From assembly GCA_028870355.1 (NCBI GenBank), contig JAGWPU010000034.1, positions 1-35,342 on the forward strand: a stretch of DNA of 35,342 nt, read 5' to 3'. Made by a program: the position numbers and the translations under genes. Positions 1 to 7,710 of this stretch are shown in pieces; position 1 is the first letter of the stretch, and each line of letters starts with the position of its first letter. Under the pieces are notes generated by a model. It was not told where the DNA came from. It searched no databases and saw nothing but the letters and a program-made list of their open reading frames with translations. The DNA is from Gammaproteobacteria bacterium. GTDB lineage: Bacteria > Pseudomonadota > Gammaproteobacteria > Steroidobacterales > Steroidobacteraceae.

Positions 1-526
1 CCCGCGCGGGCCCGGGCTCGGCGCGCGCCGCGCCGGACGCGCTCGCCGGGCCCGTGGTCGCGAGATCGGCGATCAGGATGCGCCCGCCGGGACCGGAGCC
101 CGCGACCTGCGTCAGGTCGATACCCGCCTCGCGCGCCCGACGCCGGGTCGCCGGCGATGCCATCACCCGGCCGGCGCGCGACGCCGCGGCCGGCCGCTCG
201 ATCGCGGTCACGACGGGCACCGGTGGCACCAGCGACACCGGCGGCACCGGCGGCACCGGCGCCGCGGCAACGCCCTCGCCGGCCGTCGTCGTCTCGAAGA
301 TCACGAGTGGGCTGCCGACCGGCACCTTGTCGCCGGGTTCGCCGGTGATTCGCAACACCCGCCCGGCGACCGGCGCCGGCACCTCGACGGTCGCCTTGTC
401 GGTCATCAATTCCACGATCGGCTGATCCTCGGCGACCGAGTCGCCCGGCCCGACGAGCCAGCGAACCACTTCCGCTTCGACCGTGCCCTCGCCGAGGTCC
501 GGCAGCTTGAACACGTACTCGCTCAT
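1..526 (-). CDS. bkdB: Branched-chain 2-oxoacid dehydrogenase E2 (dihydrolipoamide acyltransferase), 3' part missing
   Basis: This is the N-terminal 175 residues of the acyltransferase core of a 2-oxoacid dehydrogenase complex; the rest lies beyond the left edge. Residues 1-80 form a lipoyl domain with the lipoylated lysine at Lys44 in a DKATVEVP context. A Pro/Val-rich linker (about 88-115) follows, then a peripheral-subunit-binding domain (about 120-155, with VMASPATRRRAREAGID). The catalytic domain is not in view. The ATG at 526 overlaps the E1-beta stop as ATGA, so translation is probably coupled. The upstream E1 genes resemble Pseudomonas BkdA1/BkdA2, which makes the branched-chain keto acid complex the likely assignment rather than pyruvate dehydrogenase. 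The lipoyl and E3-binding domains are seen directly; substrate is inferred from context. Confidence 0.9.
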   Translation of the reverse strand, partial: MSEYVFKLPDLGEGTVEAEVVRWLVGPGDSVAEDQPIVELMTDKATVEVPAPVAGRVLRITGEPGDKVPVGSPLVIFETTTAGEGVAAAPVPPVPPVSLVPPVPVVTAIERPAAASRAGRVMASPATRRRAREAGIDLTQVAGSGPGGRILIADLATTGPASASGAARAEPGPAR

Positions 527-1539
527 GCCGGCTCCATCACGACCCGAAACGCCGCGGCGAAGCGCGCCTGGCTCGGGAAATATTCCCACTCGAACGCATG
601 CGGATACGGCGTATCCCAGCCGGTCACGCGCTGGATCGGGGCCTGAAGATCCCAGAAGCAGTTCTCCTGGACGACCGACAGGATCTCGGCGCCGAAGCCG
701 GAGAACCGCGTCGCCTCGTGCGCGATCACGCAGCGTCCGGTCTTGCGCACCGAGTCGCAGATCGTGTCGACGTCGAGCGGCACCAGTGACCGCAGGTCGA
801 TGATCTCGGCGTCGAGCCCGTGCGCGCTCGCGGCCGCCGCGGCGACGTGCACCATCGTGCCGTAACTCACGATCGTGAGATCTTTGCCCGGACGGACGAT
901 CTCGGCCTTGCCCAAGGGCACCCGATAATGGCCCTCCGGGACCTCGCCCTTCGGATGAGTGCTCCACGGCGCGGCAGGCTTGGCCGGATCGCCGTCGAAC
1001 GGGCCGTTGTAGAGCCGCTTCGGCTCGAAGAAGATCACCGGATCGTCTTCCTCGATCGAGGCGATCAACAGGCCCTTCGCGTCGTAGGGATTCGACGGCA
1101 TCACCACGTTGAGGCCACAGACGTGCGTGAAGACCGCCTCCGGGCTCTGCGAATGGGTCTGCCCGCCGCGAATGCCGCCGCCGCAGGGCGTGCGGATCGT
1201 GACCGGCGCGTAGAAGTCGCCGGCGCTGCGGTAGCGAAGCCGCGCGAGCTCGCTCGTGATCTGGTCGAAGCCCGGATAGATGTAGTCGGCGAACTGGATC
1301 TCGGCGACGGGCCGCAGGCCGTTGACCGCCATGCCGATCGCCGCCGCGACGATCCCGCCCTCGGCGATCGGCGTGTCGAGCACCCGATGCGCGCCGTATT
1401 TGCGCTGCAACCCGTCGGTCACGCGGAACACGCCGCCGAAATAGCCGACGTCCTCGCCCATCAGCACGACGGTCGGGTCGCGGCCGAGCATCACGTCCAT
1501 CGCCGAGTTCAGCGCCTGCGTCAGGTTCATTTGCGCCAT
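523..1539 (-). CDS. bkdA2: Branched-chain 2-oxoacid dehydrogenase E1 component, beta subunit
   Basis: This 338-residue protein is the beta chain of the ThDP-dependent E1 decarboxylase that acts on the keto acids of Val, Leu and Ile. It begins MAQMNLTQALNSAMD, the usual E1-beta opening, and carries GEDVGYFGGVFRVT, PIAEGGIVAAAIGMA and AEIQFADYIYPGFDQI, all typical of this family. The C-terminal half has the transketolase C-like domain with IVSYGTMVHVA and RCVIAHEA. The ATG at 1539 is chosen because it matches the family N-terminus; the open frame extends further upstream only as a shadow of the alpha gene. It overlaps the E1-alpha 3' end by 13 bp and the E2 start by 4 bp, indicating one operon. 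Confidence 0.95.
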   Translation of the reverse strand: MAQMNLTQALNSAMDVMLGRDPTVVLMGEDVGYFGGVFRVTDGLQRKYGAHRVLDTPIAEGGIVAAAIGMAVNGLRPVAEIQFADYIYPGFDQITSELARLRYRSAGDFYAPVTIRTPCGGGIRGGQTHSQSPEAVFTHVCGLNVVMPSNPYDAKGLLIASIEEDDPVIFFEPKRLYNGPFDGDPAKPAAPWSTHPKGEVPEGHYRVPLGKAEIVRPGKDLTIVSYGTMVHVAAAAASAHGLDAEIIDLRSLVPLDVDTICDSVRKTGRCVIAHEATRFSGFGAEILSVVQENCFWDLQAPIQRVTGWDTPYPHAFEWEYFPSQARFAAAFRVVMEPA

Positions 1540-2780
1540 CGCGCGTCGCTCCTCTCCGCACGCATCGCCGCCCGCTGCCGCTCGAGATTCGGCGGCATGA
1601 CCTTGAACACGTCTTCGAACATCAGGTCCGGGTCGAGCCGGGGACCGTCCACGAGGGTTCCGTGCGTCACCGCCTCCTTCCAGCTCGCGGCGACCTGAGC
1701 ATCGAGTTCCTCGACGAGCGCCCGGTGACGCTCCTCGGTCCAGCCGGCATGCTTGATCAGGTGCGCTTTGAGCCGCTCGATCGGATCGCCGAGGGGCCAG
1801 TGCGCATAGTCGTCCTTCGCCCGGTAGCGCGACGGATCGTCGCTGGTCGAATGCGCCGCCGCCCGGTAGGTCACGAGTTCGATCAGCGTCGGGCCGGCGC
1901 CGATGCGTGCGCGCTCGGCCGCCCATTGTGTGACCGCATGCACCGCGAGGAAATCGTTGCCGTCGACGCGGATCCCGGCGATCCCGTAGCCCGGCCCGCG
2001 CGCGGCGAACGAGCGCTGCTCGCCGCCCGCATATCCCTGGAACGTCGAGATCGCCCACTGGTTGTTCACCAGGTTCAGGATCACCGGCGCCTGGTAGACC
2101 GCGGCGAACAGCAACGCGTGGTGGAAATCCGCCTCGGCGCTGCTGCCTTCGCCGATCCAGGCCGCCGCGAGGTCGTCCTCGCCCTTGATCGCGGCCGCCA
2201 TCGCCCACCCGACCGCCTGCGGGAACTGGGTCGCGAGATTGCCGGAGATCGAGAACAGGCGCTGCGCGGCCGAGTGGTACATCACCGGCAGTTGCCGTCC
2301 CTTGCACATGTCGCGGGTGTTCGAGAGGAGCTGGCACATCATGTCGACGAGCGGCAGGCCGCGCGCGATATGCAAGCCCTGGGTGCGATACGACGGGAAC
2401 AGCATGTCGCCCGGGCGCAGCGCCATGCACTGCGCGACTGAGACCGCCTCCTCGCCGAGGCTGCGCATGTAGAACGTGATCTTGCCCGAGCGTTGATTGC
2501 GCTGCATGCGATCGTCGTAGGTCCGCGTGAGCAGCATGTGCCGCAAACCGACCTGTAGTTCCGCCGGGTCGAGGTGCGGATGCCAGGGTCCGACCGCATC
2601 GTGCGCATCGTCGAGCACCCGCACGAGCTCGAGCGACAGGTAGCCGATGTCGCGAGCGCGGGCATTCACGTCCGGCCTCGGCACGGCCCCGGCGGGCGAG
2701 AGCTGCAGGTAGCTGAAATCCGGCGATTCGCCGGGCCGGGCCGGGGTGGGCGGCAAATGCAGGCGGGGAGTTCTCGGCAT
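1527..2780 (-). CDS. bkdA1: Branched-chain 2-oxoacid dehydrogenase E1 component, alpha subunit
   Basis: This 417-residue protein is the alpha chain of the E1 decarboxylase. It matches my memory of Pseudomonas BkdA1 along its length, including the N-terminal arm (PDFSYLQLSPAG), QLLSNTRDMCKGRQLP, SGNLATQFPQAVGWAMA and the ThDP-binding segment running from GEGS (210-213) to VNNQWAIS (Asn239). The phosphorylation-type loop HSTSDDPSRYR is present near residue 310. The ATG at 2780 (MPRTPRLHLP) is preferred over an upstream in-frame ATG at 2855 because the extra 25 residues are unlike the family and would run into the divergent regulator's control region. It is the first gene of the leftward bkd operon. 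Confidence 0.95.
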   Translation of the reverse strand: MPRTPRLHLPPTPARPGESPDFSYLQLSPAGAVPRPDVNARARDIGYLSLELVRVLDDAHDAVGPWHPHLDPAELQVGLRHMLLTRTYDDRMQRNQRSGKITFYMRSLGEEAVSVAQCMALRPGDMLFPSYRTQGLHIARGLPLVDMMCQLLSNTRDMCKGRQLPVMYHSAAQRLFSISGNLATQFPQAVGWAMAAAIKGEDDLAAAWIGEGSSAEADFHHALLFAAVYQAPVILNLVNNQWAISTFQGYAGGEQRSFAARGPGYGIAGIRVDGNDFLAVHAVTQWAAERARIGAGPTLIELVTYRAAAHSTSDDPSRYRAKDDYAHWPLGDPIERLKAHLIKHAGWTEERHRALVEELDAQVAASWKEAVTHGTLVDGPRLDPDLMFEDVFKVMPPNLERQRAAMRAERSDARWRK

Positions 2781-2835
2781 GCCCGTTAATTTACGTCCGT
2801 GGTCGATCGAATGTTGATTTTCGTTGAGCCAAACC

Positions 2836-2853
2836 GAATAATCCGGAATATTC
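2836..2853. promoter_or_regulatory. Near-palindrome in the bkd / Lrp-family divergent promoter region
   Basis: The 18 bp GAATAATCCGGAATATTC matches its own reverse complement at 16 of 18 positions. It lies in a short AT-rich stretch between the divergent bkdA1 and the Lrp/AsnC-type gene. Lrp-family dimers bind imperfect palindromes of about this size, and Pseudomonas BkdR is known to bind the bkd promoter region, so an operator role is a reasonable inference. No binding data can be read from sequence alone. Confidence 0.45.
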
Positions 2854-2854
2854 A

Positions 2855-2879
2855 TTCCATTTTCTTATTATTAATGGAA
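2855..2879. repeat. 7-bp inverted repeat over the start codon of the Lrp-type regulator
   Basis: TTCCATT (2855-2861) and AATGGAA (2873-2879) are perfect inverted copies separated by 11 bp. The right arm covers the proposed ATG at 2874, and the repeat begins just after the near-palindrome at 2836-2853. A protein bound here could repress the regulator's own gene, as many Lrp/AsnC proteins do. Function is inferred. Confidence 0.4.
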
Positions 2880-3353
2880 AATAATCGCCATCCCCATCTC
2901 GATGCGCTGGATCTCAAGATCCTGAAGATCCTGCAGCACGAAGGCGCGCTCTCGGTCGCCGAGGTCGCCGGGCGCGTGCACCAGTCGACGACCACGTGCT
3001 GGCGGCGCATCCAGCAGCTCGAACAGCAACGCGTGATCAAGGGGCGGGTCGCGCTGCTCGATCGGGCCGCGCTCGGACTCGACGTCACGATCCTCGCGCA
3101 CGTGAAGCTCGCAACCACCGGACGCGACGCGATCGCGAAGTTCGAGGAAGCGATCCGCGACCGCAGCGAGGTGCTCGAGTGCTACACGCTGACCGGGGAA
3201 TGGGATTTCCTGTTGAAGATCGTCACCAAGAACATCAAGTCGTTCGAGGCGTTCTATCTCGACTACCTGTCGCGAATTCCGTTCGTGCAGTCGGTGAATT
3301 CCTCGGTCGCGGTCACCGTGATCAAGGAATCGACCGCGCTGCCGCTCGGCTGA
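2874..3353 (+). CDS. bkdR: Lrp/AsnC-family transcriptional regulator, probable regulator of the bkd operon
   Basis: This 159-residue protein has an N-terminal winged helix-turn-helix (LDALDLKILKILQHEG, then VAEVAGRVHQSTTTCWRRIQQLEQQRVI) and a C-terminal RAM/AsnC ligand-binding domain (LECYTLTGEWDFLLKIVT, FEAFYLDYLSRIPFVQSVNSS). Its length is normal for the family. The frame is open from 2799, but the ATG at 2874 gives the usual N-terminus just before the HTH, so it is preferred. It is divergent from bkdA1 with only 93 bp between the starts, the arrangement known for bkdR and the bkd operon in Pseudomonas, where the Lrp homologue activates bkd in response to branched-chain amino acids. The family is clear; the target and symbol are inferred from position. 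Confidence 0.88.
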   Translation: MENNRHPHLDALDLKILKILQHEGALSVAEVAGRVHQSTTTCWRRIQQLEQQRVIKGRVALLDRAALGLDVTILAHVKLATTGRDAIAKFEEAIRDRSEVLECYTLTGEWDFLLKIVTKNIKSFEAFYLDYLSRIPFVQSVNSSVAVTVIKESTALPLG

Positions 3354-3392
3354 GCGCGCGGTGCCTGGCGGACCGCCCGCCGCGAGCGCCCC

Positions 3393-4385
3393 TCAGGCCG
3401 GCAGCAACACGGTCGCACCGATGGTGCGCCGCGCGGCGAGCGCCGCGTGCGCTTCGCGCGCGTCGGCGAGCGCGATCCGCTGCCCGATGACCGCGCGCAC
3501 ATCACCGGCCGCGACGCGCGCGAACAGGTCGGCCGCGCGGCCGACCAGGTCCTCGCGGGCGGCGATGTAATCGAACAGCACCGGGCGGGTCGCGAACAAG
3601 GATCCGCCCGCGGCGAGATCCGCGAGCCTGAAGTCGGTGATCATCCCCGAGGATTGACCGAAGTTCACGAACGTTCCGCGCCGCTTGAGGCATCGCAGCG
3701 AGCCGCGCCAGGTCTCCTGGCCGACCGAATCGTAGACCACGTCGCAGCGCGCACCGCCGGTGAGCGCGGCGACGCGCTCGGCGAAGTCCGAGGTGCGGTA
3801 ATTGATCACGTGCGAGTAGCCGTTTTCGAGCGCGATCGCGCCCTTCTCGTCGGAGCCGACCGTGCCGATCGCGGTCGCACCGATCGCCGCGAGCCATTGG
3901 CCGAGCAGCAACCCGACGCCGCCGGCGGCCGCGTGCACCAGCGCGCACTGGCCCGCACGGACGGGGAAGCAGGACGTGACCAGGAACTGCGCGGTCAATC
4001 CTTTCAGCATCACGCTTGCCGCGGTCTCGAACGACACGCCGTCCGGAAGCTTCACCAGACGATCCGCCGGCACGATGCGCCGCTCGCGGTACGCGCCGAG
4101 CGGCATCGTGTACGCGACCCGGTCGCCGGCGGCGAACTCCGCGACCCCGGGCCCGACCGCTTCGACCACGCCGGCCGCTTCGCTGCCCGGAATCAGCGGC
4201 GTCGCGGGCCACGCGTACAGACCGCTGCGGTAATAGGTGTCGAGGAAGTTCACGCCGATCGCCCGGTGCGCGATCCGTACCTCGCCCGTTCCCGGCGCAC
4301 CGGTCTCGAGCACGGTCCATTCGAGCGCCTCGGGGCCGCCGGGAGCCCGGACGATGATCCCGCGATCGGCTCCGCCCTCGCCCAC
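3393..4385 (-). CDS. NADPH:quinone oxidoreductase (MDR superfamily, QOR type)
   Basis: This 330-residue zinc-independent medium-chain dehydrogenase/reductase would reduce quinones or other electrophilic carbonyls with NADPH. Visible motifs are GVNFLDTYYRSGLY and IPGSEAAGVVEAVG in the N-terminal GroES-like domain, and VHAAAGGVGLLLGQW, the nucleotide-binding loop of QOR enzymes. GFGQSS-type sequence (NFGQSSGMITDF) is also characteristic. The zinc ligands of alcohol dehydrogenases are absent. I place the start at GTG 4385, 5 bp after the aminotransferase stop, because the N-terminus then reads directly into the conserved GGPEALEW region. It is probably co-transcribed with the upstream aminotransferase gene; a link to arginine catabolism is not evident. 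Confidence 0.88.
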   Translation of the reverse strand: MGEGGADRGIIVRAPGGPEALEWTVLETGAPGTGEVRIAHRAIGVNFLDTYYRSGLYAWPATPLIPGSEAAGVVEAVGPGVAEFAAGDRVAYTMPLGAYRERRIVPADRLVKLPDGVSFETAASVMLKGLTAQFLVTSCFPVRAGQCALVHAAAGGVGLLLGQWLAAIGATAIGTVGSDEKGAIALENGYSHVINYRTSDFAERVAALTGGARCDVVYDSVGQETWRGSLRCLKRRGTFVNFGQSSGMITDFRLADLAAGGSLFATRPVLFDYIAAREDLVGRAADLFARVAAGDVRAVIGQRIALADAREAHAALAARRTIGATVLLPA

Positions 4386-4390
4386 GGCGC

Positions 4391-5578
4391 TCAGCCCGCG
4401 CGGCTCTTCGCGGCGGGCAGGGAGTTCGCGAACCGCCGGATGCGTGCGCTCGCCTCGCGCAGCACGGGTTCGTCGGTCGCGACGAAGACGCGCACGAACC
4501 CTTCCGTCTCCCGTCCGAACGCCCCGCCGTCGAGCACCGCGACGCGCTCGGCCTCGTAGAGCCCGCGCATGAACTGGTAGCCCGTGAGTCCGGTCGCACG
4601 CACGTCGAGCAGCATGAACATGCCGGTCTCGGGAGCCGCGCAGGTCAGGTTCTTCGCGCCGCGCAGTTCGCCGAGCAGCAGGTCCCGGCGGGCGGTGCAG
4701 TACTCGCGGGTGCGCGCCTCGGCCTGCGGCGCGATCGAGATCGCGGTCGCGGCCGCCTCCTGCACGAAACCCGGCAGTCCGAACAGCATGCACATGACCA
4801 GCGACTCGACGTGGGCCGCGAACGCGCGCGGTCCGGCGACCCAGCCGGCGCGCCAGCCCGGCATCGCATGCGTCTTCGACAGACTGCAGATCGTCACCAC
4901 CTGTTCGGGCAAACGCGTCGCAAGGCCCGGGACCCGTCCGCCGGGCGCGATGCCGGCGTAGACCTCGTCGGCGACGACCCACAGCGAATGCCGCTCGGCG
5001 AGATCCCCGATCACCGCGAGCTCCGCCTCGTTCGTGATCACGCCGGTGGGGTTGCTCGGGGTCGCCAGGAAGATCGCGCGGGTCCTCGGCGTGATCGCCC
5101 GCTCGAGCGCTTCGAGGTCGATCCGGAAGCCCGTGCGCGCGGGCGCCGGTACGCGCACCAGGCGGGCGCCGGACACCTCGATCGTCGCCGGATAGGTCGT
5201 GTACATCGGATCGAACGAGATCACCTCGTCGCCCGGGCCAGCGAGGCACAGCGACGTCGCGAACAGCCCGTTCTGCGCACCCGCGAGCACGACGATCTGA
5301 TCGGCGCTCGCCCGCTGCCCGGTTCGCGCCGCGTGCAGGGCGGCGATCGCCTCGCGCAGGTGCTGCCGTCCGGTGGTCGGGGTGTAGTGGGTGTCGCCGG
5401 CGCGGATGCACTCGATCGCGCGCTCGCGCACGGCATCCGGCGTCTCGAGATCCGGGTCCCCGGCGCTCAGCAGGATCACGTCTTCGCCACGATCTCGCGC
5501 GGCCCGTGCCTCGTAGTGCGTGATCCAGGCATCGGCGCCGTCGCCGGCGATGCGTTCGACCAATGCGGAAAACTTCAT
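4391..5578 (-). CDS. aruH: PLP-dependent class I aminotransferase, arginine:pyruvate transaminase (AruH)-like
   Basis: This 395-residue fold-type I aminotransferase has Asn176 (SNPTG), Asp204 (ADEVY), the Schiff-base Lys235 in CSLSKTHAMPGWRAGW and an Arg in GWR at 243. From memory it aligns over most of its length with Pseudomonas AruH (IAGDGADAW near the N-terminus, LAGAQNGLF, SLVMCMLFGLPGFVQEAA). AruH converts L-arginine and pyruvate to 2-ketoarginine and alanine. The neighbouring divergent gene is AruI-like, the decarboxylase that uses 2-ketoarginine, and this supports the substrate. Family membership is certain; arginine specificity is inferred from similarity and pairing. Another amino donor remains possible. 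Confidence 0.82.
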   Translation of the reverse strand: MKFSALVERIAGDGADAWITHYEARAARDRGEDVILLSAGDPDLETPDAVRERAIECIRAGDTHYTPTTGRQHLREAIAALHAARTGQRASADQIVVLAGAQNGLFATSLCLAGPGDEVISFDPMYTTYPATIEVSGARLVRVPAPARTGFRIDLEALERAITPRTRAIFLATPSNPTGVITNEAELAVIGDLAERHSLWVVADEVYAGIAPGGRVPGLATRLPEQVVTICSLSKTHAMPGWRAGWVAGPRAFAAHVESLVMCMLFGLPGFVQEAAATAISIAPQAEARTREYCTARRDLLLGELRGAKNLTCAAPETGMFMLLDVRATGLTGYQFMRGLYEAERVAVLDGGAFGRETEGFVRVFVATDEPVLREASARIRRFANSLPAAKSRAG

Positions 5579-5595
5579 CGTCTCGATCCTCTCGT

Positions 5596-5665
5596 CTTGC
5601 CTAGCGCATGACCGACTTGCATACTTCCGGCCCCGTAACGCGCACTTCCGCGCGCCGCTAGCAAG
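5596..5665. repeat. Imperfect inverted repeat spanning the aruH/aruI divergent intergenic region
   Basis: CTTGCCTAGCG (5596-5606) and CGCTAGCAAG (5656-5665) are inverted copies that differ by one missing base. They sit near opposite ends of the 96-bp gap between the divergent aminotransferase and decarboxylase genes, a geometry compatible with paired operator half-sites. Weak evidence; chance is possible in GC-rich DNA. Confidence 0.25.
5597..5625 (+). promoter_or_regulatory. Possible sigma-70 promoter for the aruI-like operon
   Basis: TTGCCT (5597-5602) and CATACT (5620-5625) are separated by 17 bp, each matching 4 of 6 consensus bases. Transcription would start near 5632, giving a leader of about 43 nt before the ATG at 5675. 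The -35 element lies within the left arm of the inverted repeat at 5596-5606, so a bound repressor could block it. Confidence 0.35.
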
Positions 5666-5674
5666 GGCTCACCG

Positions 5675-7270
5675 ATGTCGATCACTGTCGGGCGGTATCT
5701 CGTCGAAACCTTGGCTGCCAATGATATCGACACCGCGTTCGGAATTCCCGGGGTTCATACCCTCGAGTTCTATCGCGGACTCGCGCACTCGAAGATCCGG
5801 CACGTGCTGGTGCGCCACGAGCAGGGGGCCGGATTCGCCGCGGACGGCCACGCCCGCGCGAGCGGTCGCCCGGCGGCCGCGTTCGTGATCTCCGGGCCCG
5901 GGCTCACCAACGTGCTCACCCCGGCCGGGCAAGCGTACTCCGATTCGGTTCCGATGCTGGTGATCGCGAGCACGCCGCCGCGGGCGACGCTCGGCAAGGC
6001 CTGGGGCGTCCTGCATGAATTGCGCGATCAGCACGCGCTCGCCGACCGTGTCTTCGGGATCGCCCGCTCGGCCCGGTCCGCCGAGGACGTGCGCGACCAC
6101 CTGCGCGCGTGCCTCGCCTCGCTACGCAGCGGACGGCCCCGCCCGGCGTACCTGGAGGTGCCACTCGATCTGCTCGGCGAGAGCACCGACCTCGTGCCGG
6201 AGCGCTTTCCTGCGCCGCCCTCGCCGGGCGCAGGCGACCCGGCGGCGATCGAGGAAGCGACGCGGCTGCTGAACGCGGCCGAGCGGCCATTGATCGTCGC
6301 CGGTGGCGGCGCGGTGCACGCGGCGGGCGAACTGCGCATCCTCGCGGAGCGCCTCGACGCGCTGCTGGTCACGACGACCGCCGGCAAGGGGATCCTGCCG
6401 GATCGCCACGAGGCCCACCTCGGCGCATCGCTCCCCTATCGCGAGACGCAGGAGCTCGCGGCATCCGCGGACGTCGTGCTCGCGGTCGGCACCGAGATCG
6501 CGGAAACGGACATCTACTGGTCGACCCGGCTCGCGCTCGGCGGCCGCATGATCCGTATAGACGTCGACCCGGCGAAGCTCGCCGATCACTACGGCGCCGC
6601 GGTGCCGATCCTGGGCGACGCGCGCCGCGCGCTCGAGGCGCTGCTGCCCGGGGTCGAGTCGCGCAGCGGCTGGCGCACCCGGCTCGGCGGCGCGGCGGCG
6701 GTGCGCGCGCGGATCGACGCGTCCTGGAATCCCGCCGCGCGGACCTTTTCGACGGTGCTCGCCGCGATCCGCGCGGGCCTCCCCGCCGACGGCGTCGTGT
6801 TCAGCGACATGACCCAGATCGCCTACCACGGCAACTATGCGTTCCCGGTCGACCGGCCCGGCTGCTGGTTCCACCCGTCCGGCTACGGCACGCTCGGCTT
6901 TGCGCTGCCGGCCGCCGTCGGCGCGAAGATCGCGCTGCCGACGCGCGCGGTGCTCGCGCTCGCGGGGGATTTCGGCCTGCAGTTCACCCTCGGCGAATTG
7001 ATGACCGCGGCGGAGAGCGCGCTCGCGCTGCCGATCGTCGTGTGGAACAACGCGGCGCTCGGGCAGATTCGCGACGACATGACGGCAGCGGGCATCCCGC
7101 CGCTCGGCGTGATCGCGCGCAACCCGGATTTCCAGGCACTCGCGCGCGCCTGCGGCGTGCGCGCCGTGCGGATTCGCGGTGACGAAGGCCTCACCGCGGC
7201 GGTGCGCGAAGCGCTCGCCGCGAGCGGACCGACCCTGATCGAGATCACGGAGGGACCGAAGAATGCTTGA
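5675..7270 (+). CDS. aruI: ThDP-dependent decarboxylase, 2-ketoarginine (5-guanidino-2-oxopentanoate) decarboxylase-like
   Basis: This 531-residue acetolactate-synthase-superfamily enzyme has the three usual domains: PYR (FGIPGVHTLEFYRGL, catalytic Glu49 in RHEQGAGFAADGHARASGR), central Rossmann-like, and PP (AGDFGLQFTLGELMTA ending in WNNAALGQIRDD, the ThDP/Mg segment). The FGIPGVHT...RHEQGAGF N-terminus resembles Pseudomonas AruI, which decarboxylates 2-ketoarginine to 4-guanidinobutyraldehyde. It is divergent from the AruH-like transaminase, giving the two opening steps of the arginine transaminase route. The second ThDP residue is in a GDF rather than GDG context. No aldehyde dehydrogenase or guanidinobutyrase gene is nearby, so later steps would be encoded elsewhere. 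Confidence 0.82.
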   Translation: MSITVGRYLVETLAANDIDTAFGIPGVHTLEFYRGLAHSKIRHVLVRHEQGAGFAADGHARASGRPAAAFVISGPGLTNVLTPAGQAYSDSVPMLVIASTPPRATLGKAWGVLHELRDQHALADRVFGIARSARSAEDVRDHLRACLASLRSGRPRPAYLEVPLDLLGESTDLVPERFPAPPSPGAGDPAAIEEATRLLNAAERPLIVAGGGAVHAAGELRILAERLDALLVTTTAGKGILPDRHEAHLGASLPYRETQELAASADVVLAVGTEIAETDIYWSTRLALGGRMIRIDVDPAKLADHYGAAVPILGDARRALEALLPGVESRSGWRTRLGGAAAVRARIDASWNPAARTFSTVLAAIRAGLPADGVVFSDMTQIAYHGNYAFPVDRPGCWFHPSGYGTLGFALPAAVGAKIALPTRAVLALAGDFGLQFTLGELMTAAESALALPIVVWNNAALGQIRDDMTAAGIPPLGVIARNPDFQALARACGVRAVRIRGDEGLTAAVREALAASGPTLIEITEGPKNA

Positions 7271-7697
7271 CCGACCACTCGCCTGTGCGGCACTCGCCGC
7301 GATCGTACTCGCGCCGCCCGCGTTCGCCGCGCGCACCCTGCACGTCGTCGAACACGCGCTGACCGACCGTGTGCTCGATCTCGGCGCGAAGGGCGACTCG
7401 CGCGGCGACCTGCTGACGTTCGCGAACCCGATATTCGATGCGGCCAACAAGACCCAAGTCGGCAGCGACCAGGGGTTCTGCATCCGCGTCGTGAAGGGCA
7501 AGAGCTGGGAATGCTTCTGGACGCTGCTGCTGCGCGATGGGCAGATCACGGTCGAGGGTCCGTACCGCGACGATCGCGACTCGACCTTGACCGTGACCGG
7601 CGGCACCGGCACCTACGCTGGCGCCCGCGGCTCGATGACGCTGCACGCGCGCGACGCGAAATCGACGAGCTACGACTTCATTTACCACTTGCTGTAG
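7263..7697 (+). CDS. Small exported protein with an allene oxide cyclase/dirigent-like barrel
   Basis: This 144-residue protein begins with a signal peptide (hydrophobic stretch at 6-20, likely cleavage after AFA, residue 22). The remainder is beta-rich and contains QITVEGPYRDD and TLTVTGGTGTYAGARGSM (about 109-125). The GGTGxYxGARG motif is typical of the allene oxide cyclase/dirigent barrel superfamily, known mainly from plants but also present as uncharacterised bacterial members. It has two cysteines (73 and 84) that could pair after export. The ATG at 7263 overlaps the stop of the upstream decarboxylase by 8 bp, so translation is probably coupled. The bacterial function is unknown; the fold assignment rests on the motif alone. 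Confidence 0.7.
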   Translation: MLDRPLACAALAAIVLAPPAFAARTLHVVEHALTDRVLDLGAKGDSRGDLLTFANPIFDAANKTQVGSDQGFCIRVVKGKSWECFWTLLLRDGQITVEGPYRDDRDSTLTVTGGTGTYAGARGSMTLHARDAKSTSYDFIYHLL

Positions 7698-7710
7698 ACG
7701 AGCGTTCCCG

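Noticed and set aside
820..1698. 292-residue plus-strand frame opposite the E1 genes
   Set aside because: Composition is the Arg/His/Asp-rich pattern of an antisense shadow in GC-rich DNA, and it lies wholly over recognised E1 genes.
523..2430. A 635-residue minus-strand frame covering E1-beta and more
   Set aside because: Only the part from 1539 leftward is E1-beta; the upstream half is an out-of-frame reading of the E1-alpha gene with Arg/Ala-rich shadow sequence.
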